From Enterobacter quasihormaechei (GTDB taxonomy: Bacteria > Pseudomonadota > Gammaproteobacteria > Enterobacterales > Enterobacteriaceae), in assembly GCF_004331385.1 (NCBI RefSeq), contig NZ_SJON01000021.1, positions 1 through 64,000 on the forward strand: 64,000 bases of DNA, read 5' to 3'. Position 1 is the first letter of the stretch; each line of letters begins with the position of its first letter. This document shows, in pieces, positions 57,560 through 64,000 of the stretch. The notes beneath the pieces are model-generated. The model was given only the letters and a program-made list of their open reading frames with translations. It did not search any database and was not told where the DNA came from. A program made the translations under genes and the position numbers.

Positions 57560-58300
57560 TTACTTCACCAGTTTCTTCGTCATTTCCAGCAGCGTACGCA
57601 CATCTTCCGGACGCGTATCACCGCTGGCTTTGTCGATAATTGAACTGTAGATGTGCGGGATGATTTTGCTCACGCCCGCGTCGAGGGCAATCTGCAAGAT
57701 CGCCTCAAAGTTCTCCAGATCGATCCCCCCGGTCGGCTCCAGCCAGAAGTCGTGGCGGGCGCAGGCTTCCGCCACCGCCTGGTATTCATCACGGCACTTG
57801 AGGCCGCCCATCGGGAAGTACTTGATCGAGCTGCCGCCGAAGTCTTTCAGCAGGGCAATCGCCGTTTCAACCGGCACGATGCCGTCCGGCGCTTTGCTGC
57901 TCAGCGGGCCGGTGGAGATTTTCACCATGCCGACGGTCCCGGTCGGGGAGACCAGGCCGTTGACCACCGATTCATTCTGCCCCAGCAGCGCGCGGCTGGC
58001 GGCCACACCGGTAAAGACCTGGTTGACGTGCTGCGGCTGCACCTGGCGGGAGATTTCACTCACCATCGCCGACTGGTTCGGATCGCCCGCGCCCAGCCCC
58101 ACGGAGAGCGCGTTATCAATCAGCGCCGCGTATTCACGCATATCCGCGACCGCGCTCGCCACGTCCGGGTAATTTTTGGAGAGCACGCCCACCAGCACGT
58201 GACCTTCCGCCGCCTCGTAAATGGCGCTGGCGTTAGCCTTTGAGCCGGCCAGCACGTTCAGGCAGACGCGGTCACGGTAAAAATTGGGGGTCAGTTTCAT
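57560..58300 (-). CDS. KDGP aldolase-family protein (DgaF type)
   Basis: A 246-residue aldolase related to DgaF of the Salmonella D-glucosaminate pathway and to the EF_0839 family. Expected to cleave 2-keto-3-deoxy-6-phosphogluconate to pyruvate and glyceraldehyde-3-phosphate. Lys in SSIKYFPMGGLK near 160 is a candidate Schiff-base residue. Overlaps the ammonia-lyase gene by 4 bp. Confidence 0.88.
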   Translation of the reverse strand: MKLTPNFYRDRVCLNVLAGSKANASAIYEAAEGHVLVGVLSKNYPDVASAVADMREYAALIDNALSVGLGAGDPNQSAMVSEISRQVQPQHVNQVFTGVAASRALLGQNESVVNGLVSPTGTVGMVKISTGPLSSKAPDGIVPVETAIALLKDFGGSSIKYFPMGGLKCRDEYQAVAEACARHDFWLEPTGGIDLENFEAILQIALDAGVSKIIPHIYSSIIDKASGDTRPEDVRTLLEMTKKLVK

Positions 58301-59415
58301 GCGTTTTTCTCCTGTCCTAACACTTCGCTAATGCGGCGGTACACGATGTTCAGCTGGTCAGCGCTCACGCTGCGCACGTCCGCTTCGATAATCCCTTCGT
58401 TGGCCTTGTAGCCACGGAAGTAAATGGCGTATTCCCCCTGCTTCAGCTGGGCGACAAGGTCGCCAGTGCCAACGCCGGTGGTGGCTTCGTCAAACTTAAT
58501 CTCGGTGCGGGCGATGTCGCGACCGGCGCTGTCCCAGACCACGCGCGCGGTGACGCCGTTCAGGGTGTTGAGCGCGTCGATAAACGGCGTCATCTTCGCC
58601 ACCATCTCGGCACCGCTCTCTTTGGTGGCCGTCAGGTAGTGTTCGATGGCGCAGGTCAGGCCGAGGATCCCCTCTTTACCCACCTTCATGGCGCGGCCAA
58701 TGCCCGCCGTCTGGCGCTTCACCCACTCAACGTACTGGGTTTTGCCGATCACCAGGCCGCTGGTTGGCCCCTCGATCGCCTTCGCGCCGCTGTAAATCAC
58801 CAGATCCGCGCCGGAGCGGTAGTACGCGTGCAGATCTTCTTCCGCCGCGGCATCAACGATCAGCGGCAGATCGTGTTTACGCGCCACGACCGCGGCCTGC
58901 TCGACGCTGAGCATGCTTTTCTGCACGCAGTGGTGGGACTTGATGTAGAGGATCGCCGCGGTGCGCGGGGTGATGGCCGCCGCCAGCTGGTCGGCGGAGC
59001 ATTCGTTGGCGTAGCCCGCTTCCACCAGCTTGCCGCCGCCCAGCGCCACCATGGTGCCGACCGGCGCGCCAAAGTTCACGTTATGGCCTTTCGGCAGGAC
59101 GATTTCATTGTTCTCGATTGGCGTGACGTGCAGGTTTTCCAGCAGCCAGTCGCTGTCTTTCACCAGCACCGCCGCCACGGACTGGGCTATGCCTGCCGAC
59201 GCGCAGGAGACCACCGTCGCGCCTTCCACATCCAGTAGCTTCGCGATGTACTCCCCGGTTTTGTTAACCAGATCCTTCATCTCGAAATAGTGATTCATGC
59301 CGTCCATTGCCGCCTGCACCACCTCCGGGCGCGGCGTTGAAACGCCCAGCGCCGTCATGCGGCCAGAGGTGTTGATAACCTGCTTTAAATTATACTTCTC
59401 ATAAATCGAAGGCAT
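58297..59415 (-). CDS. PLP-dependent ammonia-lyase, DgaE family
   Basis: A 372-residue fold-type I PLP enzyme related to DgaE (D-glucosaminate-6-phosphate ammonia-lyase) and to SelA-like proteins. The PLP Lys is likely in DLVIYSGAKAIEGPTSG near 212. It would convert an amino-sugar acid phosphate to KDGP and ammonia. It overlaps the upstream gene by 17 bp and the downstream gene by 4 bp. Confidence 0.88.
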   Translation of the reverse strand: MPSIYEKYNLKQVINTSGRMTALGVSTPRPEVVQAAMDGMNHYFEMKDLVNKTGEYIAKLLDVEGATVVSCASAGIAQSVAAVLVKDSDWLLENLHVTPIENNEIVLPKGHNVNFGAPVGTMVALGGGKLVEAGYANECSADQLAAAITPRTAAILYIKSHHCVQKSMLSVEQAAVVARKHDLPLIVDAAAEEDLHAYYRSGADLVIYSGAKAIEGPTSGLVIGKTQYVEWVKRQTAGIGRAMKVGKEGILGLTCAIEHYLTATKESGAEMVAKMTPFIDALNTLNGVTARVVWDSAGRDIARTEIKFDEATTGVGTGDLVAQLKQGEYAIYFRGYKANEGIIEADVRSVSADQLNIVYRRISEVLGQEKNA

Positions 59416-60532
59416 GTTCCGTGCTCCCTTGTTCGGTCATGTAGCCCTTGCCCGCGCGGATCGCGGCAAGCGGCACCAGAATGTGTTCAGCTTGCAGAGT
59501 GTCGTTTTCAGCGTCCGTCAGCACCGTCGGCTGGCGTTTAATCATGAATAGCGTCAGGTCGGCATCGAGGCCAGGCTGAATGCGGCCCTTGCGCGTCAGG
59601 CGCAGGCCGTCTGCGGCGTTCGCGGTGACGCAGTCAATCACCTGCGGCAATGACATGCCGATGGCGAGGAATTTCGACATCACGCTTGCCAGCGAGCCGA
59701 CCGGGCCGTTGATGCGGTTGCGGCAGTAGATATCCGAGCTGATGGTGTGCGGCAGAATGCCCATCGCGATGGCGCGTTTCGCCACCTCAAAGCTGAAGCT
59801 CGCCGTGCCGTGGCCGACGTCCAGACGCACGCCGCGCTTCAGGGCGGAGGTGATGGAGGCGCGCAGCTCGCCGGACGGCGTCAGAATGCGGTTAGGCTTG
59901 CCGTTGTAGCAGTGGGTAATGATGTCGCCCGAACTCAAGAGTTCAGCGATTTCGTCGAGGTTCGGCGGGTTGTTGCCGATGTGCACCATCAGCGGCAGGT
60001 CGCCATTCTCTTTCTGGATCGCTTTGGCGCGCTCCAGCGGCGTGATGCCATTCTCGCCGACCACGCTGCTGCTCATGCGCGCCTTCAGGCCGACGATAAA
60101 ATTCGGGTGGCGCTTCACCGCCTGCTTCACCGCATCGGCGTCAATGTTCGCCATGTTGGCCAGCTCGTTCTGGGCAATCAGCCCCACGCGGGAGATGTTC
60201 AGCAGGGCAAAGACGTCGGTGGAGGCTTTGCGGGTAATTTCGTAAAAATCGTCCACGTCGTCGGCACCGGTACTGCCCGCGTCCACCACGGAGGTGACGC
60301 CAGTGGCAATGCCCACGCTGTCCGGCTCGTCGTGATAGATCGGGGAGTTCGGGTAGCAGTGAACGTGGGAGTCAATCCAGCCCGCGCTGGCGTACACGTC
60401 ACCGTTAAGCTCAACCGTTTTACGGGCGGGAGCGTTAATTTCGCCCGTCGCGGAGATCTTCCCGTCCTGAATGGCGATATCGGTCAGGGTATCGTCGGCG
60501 AGGCGCGCACGGCGCAGGAGTAAATCAAACAT
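59399..60532 (-). CDS. amidohydrolase/deacetylase-family metallohydrolase
   Basis: A 377-residue TIM-barrel amidohydrolase. Metal ligands are HVH in DSHVHCYPN near 56, a possible carbamylated Lys in VGLKARM near 150, MVHIGN near 183, THCYNGKP near 206 and DVGHGTASF near 238. In this operon a deacetylase of an N-acetylated amino-sugar acid is the most coherent role. Confidence 0.87.
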   Translation of the reverse strand: MFDLLLRRARLADDTLTDIAIQDGKISATGEINAPARKTVELNGDVYASAGWIDSHVHCYPNSPIYHDEPDSVGIATGVTSVVDAGSTGADDVDDFYEITRKASTDVFALLNISRVGLIAQNELANMANIDADAVKQAVKRHPNFIVGLKARMSSSVVGENGITPLERAKAIQKENGDLPLMVHIGNNPPNLDEIAELLSSGDIITHCYNGKPNRILTPSGELRASITSALKRGVRLDVGHGTASFSFEVAKRAIAMGILPHTISSDIYCRNRINGPVGSLASVMSKFLAIGMSLPQVIDCVTANAADGLRLTRKGRIQPGLDADLTLFMIKRQPTVLTDAENDTLQAEHILVPLAAIRAGKGYMTEQGSTEHAFDL

Positions 60533-60574
60533 GGGGTTCTCCTGATAGGGCGGGCGCTGATGCGCCCGCGGGTA

Positions 60575-61216
60575 TTAAAGGGCGACCGGGAACAGCCAGC
60601 CCAAAATCATTGCGCCGAGGATGGCGCCACCGGTAATCGGCTTCTGCCAGATGTAGAACAGCAGCGCGCCCACCAGCGAACCGACGCCGATTGGAATGGA
60701 GGCGGTCATCGCGCTGAGGATAATCAGCGGCCCGAGGAAGCGGCCAGAGGCGTTACCCGCGCCCATCATCACGTCAGCCCCGTAGGTGGAATTACTCTGG
60801 TTGATGGTGAACTTACGCGCCAGGATGATGACGTAGCCAATCGCCAGACCAATCACCAGGCCGGTAATCAGCGAGGCAATGAAGTTGGTCACCGGGAACA
60901 TGATCCCCGCGCCCAGCAGCAGCGCCGGTACGCCGAGGCCCACGCCGGTCTGGATCGCCCCACCGATATCAAGAATACCGACCAGCGATCCTTCGATAAT
61001 ACGGGCGAACAGGAAGCTCGCGCCGAACGCCGCCACCGCGCCGTAGACGCCGGTATCGATTCCCGCTTTCAGCATCGCCACGAAGGCCACTTCGTTAAAC
61101 GCGCCGATGCCGTAGAGGTAGTACATGTGCGTCCCGGCGAAGACGCCGGAGGAGAGCAGGCCAACGAAGATCGGGAACGACCAGTCGGCATACCAAAAAC
61201 CTTTATTCTGTTCCAT
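60575..61216 (-). CDS. DUF4310 membrane protein, putative transporter subunit
   Basis: A 213-residue protein with about six membrane helices, rich in Gly and Ala (GGAIQTGVGLGVPALLLGAG, SIPIGVGSLVGALLF). It always travels with DUF4311, DUF4312 and SFCGS proteins in this type of locus (EF_0829-EF_0833-like neighbourhood, from memory). Together with DUF4311 it could form an EIIC-like channel. Confidence 0.82.
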   Translation of the reverse strand: MEQNKGFWYADWSFPIFVGLLSSGVFAGTHMYYLYGIGAFNEVAFVAMLKAGIDTGVYGAVAAFGASFLFARIIEGSLVGILDIGGAIQTGVGLGVPALLLGAGIMFPVTNFIASLITGLVIGLAIGYVIILARKFTINQSNSTYGADVMMGAGNASGRFLGPLIILSAMTASIPIGVGSLVGALLFYIWQKPITGGAILGAMILGWLFPVAL

Positions 61217-61229
61217 GTCGAGGCTCCTG

Positions 61230-62006
61230 TTATTTACCGCTGAGCGAGTTGTGGATCATGTCGAGCCAGTTCGGCACGGTCAGATGGAAGGATTCGATCA
61301 TCTTCATGTCGAAGCCGCGGAAGAAGCCGCTCAGCACGAACAGCAGCACGATCGCCGCCATCATCACTTTGGTGACGTGGTTCCAGCCGCTCTCCTCAAC
61401 GCCTTTACCGATCAGGATGCCGAGAACCAGACCCGGTACGGCGTTCCCCATGATCAGCTGCGCCGCGCCGCCAAAGATGGTGGCCCAGAAGCCCGATTTT
61501 TTACCCGCGTCGATGGCCGCCAGCCAGAAGATCACCGGCATTACGGTGTTGACCAGCAGGTTCGCGGCAGGCACCAGCACCTTCACGGCGGTGACCTGAA
61601 GTGCGGCCGGCACGGAGGAAGCGGTCAGGTTAAGGAAGGTCACGACGATCATGCCGATGATGCCGCAGGCAATCGCCATTTTGCGGGGATCGTGCAGCGT
61701 TTCGCCGACGTTACGGTTTTTGATCATCAGCGCGGCAGCACCCCAGTTCGGGATGATGCGGTGGTCAACGTCCTGTGTGAAGGCACCTGCGGCCACGGAA
61801 GAGGCCCAGGCGTTAAAGAAGAAGCCTAATCCAAAGGAGAAGTGGGAGGCCGGATCCCCTTCGCAGGAGTTCAGTTCCCCCAACGTACGAAACGCGCCCA
61901 TACCCTGAGTGGTAGGCGCATGAAACATGCGTGCAGCCCCGGCTCCCACACCGACGCCAACCAGGCCGCCAATGATGAGCGATTTTATTAATATAATTAA
62001 GAACAT
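61230..62006 (-). CDS. DUF4311 membrane protein, putative transporter subunit
   Basis: A 258-residue polytopic membrane protein with about seven helices; begins with a Gly-rich helix (LIKSLIIGGLVGVGVGAGAA). It is 13 bp upstream of the DUF4310 gene. Function not established; a channel role with DUF4310 is inferred from membrane content and context. Confidence 0.82.
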   Translation of the reverse strand: MFLIILIKSLIIGGLVGVGVGAGAARMFHAPTTQGMGAFRTLGELNSCEGDPASHFSFGLGFFFNAWASSVAAGAFTQDVDHRIIPNWGAAALMIKNRNVGETLHDPRKMAIACGIIGMIVVTFLNLTASSVPAALQVTAVKVLVPAANLLVNTVMPVIFWLAAIDAGKKSGFWATIFGGAAQLIMGNAVPGLVLGILIGKGVEESGWNHVTKVMMAAIVLLFVLSGFFRGFDMKMIESFHLTVPNWLDMIHNSLSGK

Positions 62007-62028
62007 CAGTCTGCCCTTTTATGAATAA

Positions 62029-62328
62029 TCAGCGTTGCGTGACGAAATCCACCTGGTCGAGATTGATGGCAGTCACGTTGACGGTCACATCCAGCTCCAC
62101 GCTGTAGGTGCGTCTTTCCCGGCGCAGAAAGAAGAACAGAAACGCTTCTTTTCGCACCGCTTCTTGCGCCTGAACAACCTGCACATCCTGTGGCTCAATA
62201 CGCAGTAAGATATGCGGTGAGGCTTTCATCACCGCGGCCTGAACGTGGTTGAGCGCGTCGGCAAAGGCGCGCGCTTTGGCGTCGCCCTTCCCCTTCACTC
62301 TCACCGTGGTTGTAAACTGTTCTTTCAT
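62029..62328 (-). CDS. DUF4312 small cytoplasmic protein
   Basis: A 99-residue soluble protein with an N-terminal beta/helix unit (TTTVRVKGKGDAKARAFADAL). Start at 62328 follows the SFCGS stop by 2 bp. It may be a cytoplasmic partner of the DUF4310/4311 transporter. No catalytic motif is visible. Confidence 0.82.
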   Translation of the reverse strand: MKEQFTTTVRVKGKGDAKARAFADALNHVQAAVMKASPHILLRIEPQDVQVVQAQEAVRKEAFLFFFLRRERRTYSVELDVTVNVTAINLDQVDFVTQR

Positions 62329-62330
62329 GC

Positions 62331-62693
62331 TTATGCGCCGTGCTTCTTCTGCCACGCCTGTACCAGACGCTCGCCCAGCTCTTCTTTATCCATAAATCCA
62401 AAGCCCAGCACGTTGCAGCCTTCGTTGATGGCGGTCACGCCCTCATCCACGGAGCGCATGCCGTATTTGGCCTTGTAGCCATATTTGGTTTGTGCGGTGA
62501 TGGCGCCCGCGCCGCCGCTGCCACAGAAGGAGATGCCGAAGGTGGCGTTTTCCGCTTTCATCACGTCACCGAGCTTCATATCTGCCGCCATGCCCGGCAC
62601 GACAACCGCGCGTCCACCGGCTTTTTCCACACCCGCAGCCACTTTCTGACCTTTACCCAGGCGATCGCCAATCACGACTGTAATCTGTTCCAT
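62331..62693 (-). CDS. glycine-rich SFCGS-motif protein, EIIB-like candidate
   Basis: A 120-residue soluble protein. It begins with a Rossmann-like strand (QITVVIGDRLGKGQKVAAGVE) and has the signature ISFCGSGGAGA with Cys57. The CGSG context resembles the P-loop of PTS EIIB domains, so phosphotransfer through Cys57 is possible. Start 62693 has AAGGAGC upstream. Confidence 0.82.
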   Translation of the reverse strand: MEQITVVIGDRLGKGQKVAAGVEKAGGRAVVVPGMAADMKLGDVMKAENATFGISFCGSGGAGAITAQTKYGYKAKYGMRSVDEGVTAINEGCNVLGFGFMDKEELGERLVQAWQKKHGA

Positions 62694-62703
62694 GTGTTGC
62701 TCC

Positions 62704-63042
62704 TTAAAGGTTGTCTTTCGCGACTTCGAAGTGAACGGAGAGCAGCCAGGCCTCTTCATCAGGAAGGTTGCCAAACTGCGCTACCACTTCACGGGCAAGT
62801 TGCATTGAATCTGGTGAAATTTCGTCGAAAAGCTCTGCTTCAACCTCCGGCAGCGGCTCGCCGGTCACGGACCGGTGCGCCATTGCGCGAACGTGGGAGG
62901 TCAGCATCTGCTCCTGTACCGCGTTGGGGATGATGTTGTGCCGGGCCAGCAGAGCATAAACCTGCTGAAGCATGGTGTTCGCGAGCTGCTCAGTCTGCAC
63001 CGCCTGTTCCCCAACGTCGTTCATTACCGCTCCGTTACTCAC
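62704..63042 (-). CDS. standalone PRD-domain protein heading the operon
   Basis: A 112-residue protein made of one PTS regulation domain, with conserved His in SHVRAMAHR near 49-57 and LLSVHFEVAK near 100-109. No DNA-binding domain is present. Its presence as first gene links the system to PTS phosphorylation. An internal start at 63024 is possible. Confidence 0.83.
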   Translation of the reverse strand: MSNGAVMNDVGEQAVQTEQLANTMLQQVYALLARHNIIPNAVQEQMLTSHVRAMAHRSVTGEPLPEVEAELFDEISPDSMQLAREVVAQFGNLPDEEAWLLSVHFEVAKDNL

Positions 63043-63110
63043 TCGTCTTACCCCGTTAATGGCTCTGGAATAAAACTAACGTTGCAGGTGCAGGGTTTGT
63101 AGCGAGTTGT

Positions 63111-63130
63111 TTTCCACTTCGAAGTGGAAA
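63111..63130. promoter_or_regulatory. 20-bp perfect palindrome upstream of PRD gene
   Basis: TTTCCACTTCGAAGTGGAAA, perfectly symmetrical, 69 bp upstream of the first gene. Candidate operator of the BglG/MtlR-type activator or a leader hairpin. Confidence 0.65.
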
Positions 63131-63143
63131 GGCGAGCCGCGGC

Positions 63144-63159
63144 AGTGATCTGTGCCACA
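63144..63159. promoter_or_regulatory. CRP-type site
   Basis: On the minus strand TGTGG-CACAGA-TCACT, 8 of 10 consensus positions, 13 bp upstream of the palindrome. Fits catabolite control of a sugar-acid operon. Confidence 0.5.
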
Positions 63160-63427
63160 TAAATGCGGTGAATCTGGATAAATCGCTGTATTTGCGTGAT
63201 GAATATCACGCTATCTGGCGGCAAATAAGGGGTATGCAAAGCGGAAAAGATTACGAGCGGGCTCGTAGAAATGTGATGTGGATAAGGTTTTCTTATGGGG
63301 ATTGGGTAGAGTGGCTGCGGGTGCTTGAGACTGACCGTCTCAGGCATGGGACGGAAAGGAGCAAGGATGCGGGGGCGCGTTATGCGCCTCCGCATACGGA
63401 GAAAGGACGTACAGCTCAGGCACCCAA

Positions 63428-63814
63428 TTAACGATACTTTTTGTGATACGCGTTGCGGGTCGCCGCAAACTGGTCGGCCGCCGCCTGGGCTTCTTTGACT
63501 TTGCCTTCGTTAGCCAGCTTCAGCGCACCGTCGATCTGGCTGACCAGCACGTCAAAGCCGTGACGATAGTCTTTCATCTCGGCGCTGTCTGCTGCTTTGC
63601 TTTCCAGCTTTGGCGGCGTCGCTTTTTGCGCGTCCAGCGCCGCTTCACGCATTTTGGTCAGCGCGTCCTTCATCTCGGCGGCATTATCGGTTTTCTGCAC
63701 TACCTTCAGATTTTCACTGAGGATGTCCATGTTGTCTTCGAGATCGGCAGCAAACGCGGACGAGCCAAGAACCAGCGTTGAAGCCGCGACGATCGCTAAC
63801 AGGTGTTTACGCAT
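63428..63814 (-). CDS. cybC: soluble cytochrome b562
   Basis: A 128-residue periplasmic four-helix heme protein with a 22-residue signal peptide (ending [10 protein letters not shown]). Heme ligands are Met7 of the mature protein (DLEDNM region) and His in NAYHKKYR near the C-terminus. It is full length here. Adjacent to pmbA as in E. coli. Confidence 0.97.
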   Translation of the reverse strand: MRKHLLAIVAASTLVLGSSAFAADLEDNMDILSENLKVVQKTDNAAEMKDALTKMREAALDAQKATPPKLESKAADSAEMKDYRHGFDVLVSQIDGALKLANEGKVKEAQAAADQFAATRNAYHKKYR

Positions 63815-63856
63815 TGCTCACTTCCTTTTTTATTATTAAACACGCTTTTACGGGCA

Positions 63857-64000
63857 TTACTGACCGGCGATTTTCATCTCCGGCAGCAATACAGAACCAC
63901 ACTGAATATTGCTGCGTGTTTCAATATCGTTACCGACCGTAACAATATTGCGCCACATGTCCTTGAGGTTGCCGGCGATGGTGATTTCGCTCACCGGATA
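63857..64000 (-). CDS. pmbA: metalloprotease subunit PmbA/TldE, C-terminal part
   Basis: The last 47 residues of PmbA, ending PEMKIAGQ. The gene continues beyond the window. PmbA/TldE with TldD forms a protease that matures microcin B17 and acts on CcdA. Recognised from its C-terminus and its place next to cybC. Confidence 0.92.

Larger units (their letters stand above)
63043..63427. promoter_or_regulatory. control region of the amino-sugar-acid operon
   Basis: 385 bp between the PRD gene and cybC. The left part holds a 20-bp palindrome and a CRP-type site. The right part has two hairpins (63325-63345 and 63367-63395) and a GTG-started 87-codon plus-strand frame (63168-63431) of doubtful value. 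Confidence 0.6.

Noticed and set aside
63143-63160. sigma-54 promoter upstream of the PRD gene
   Set aside because: TGGCAC...CTGC has GG and GC one base too far apart, and the local activator lacks an AAA domain; a CRP site fits the same bases better.

Overview
The window is enterobacterial chromosome, most like Enterobacter or a close relative. The backbone order leuX - miaE - rraB - argI - yjgK - pyrLBI - ridA - mgtL/mgtA - treR - treBC - nrdDG - cybC - pmbA is the enteric pyrB/nrdD region. Protein sequences are close to E. coli and Salmonella where those genes are shared, coding DNA is fairly GC-rich, and REP/BIME elements are scattered between genes. Genus is an inference from remembered family sequences, not from a search.

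Region 1 (1-11.7 kb) is the right end of a genomic island at the 3' end of tRNA-Leu leuX. It holds the end of a type I restriction-modification operon: a partial hsdS, two DUF262 (GmrSD-like) genes, hsdR and a YgjP-type metallopeptidase, all with overlapping or touching start and stop codons. Convergent to it is a compact AT-rich unit on the minus strand: a 57-residue peptide gene, a single-TRD half-size HsdS and an HsdM, with no HsdR of its own. Its predicted promoter sits between two near-identical 19-bp palindromes. A P4-type integrase closes the island next to leuX.

Region 2 (11.7-29.7 kb) is backbone with metabolic insertions: a membrane-anchored unknown with miaE and rraB; argI with paired ARG boxes; an orphan amidase/periplasmic protein pair that looks like a type VI effector and its immunity protein; a yagEFGH-like D-xylonate/xyloside cluster with its IclR regulator; yjgK; and an arginine deiminase operon (arcA, arcC, a second ornithine carbamoyltransferase, a YfcC-type permease and a second ArgR).

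Region 3 (29.7-51.3 kb) runs from pyrLBI and ridA through a secreted chitin-active LPMO and a GH20 hexosaminidase (convergent), mgtA with its mgtL leader, and treR. An Hcp-linked type VI module (predicted pore-former, tiny membrane protein, Hcp) separates treR from treBC. Between treC and nrdD lies a glycoside locus: KdgM-type porin, RpiR regulator, fructose-family PTS EIIBC, GH38 alpha-mannosidase and EIIA.

Region 4 (51.4-64 kb) has nrdDG with FNR, NrdR and DnaA sites upstream, then a ten-gene minus-strand locus: a PRD protein, an SFCGS-motif protein, a DUF4312 protein, DUF4311 and DUF4310 membrane proteins, an amidohydrolase, a DgaE-type ammonia-lyase, a KDGP-type aldolase, a periplasmic lactonase and a PTS-controlled BglG/MtlR-type activator. 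It looks like an uptake and degradation system for an N-acylated amino-sugar acid. The LPMO and hexosaminidase in the same window suggest, as inference only, that oxidised GlcNAc (GlcNAc-1-onic acid) could be the substrate. The window ends with cybC and the 3' end of pmbA.
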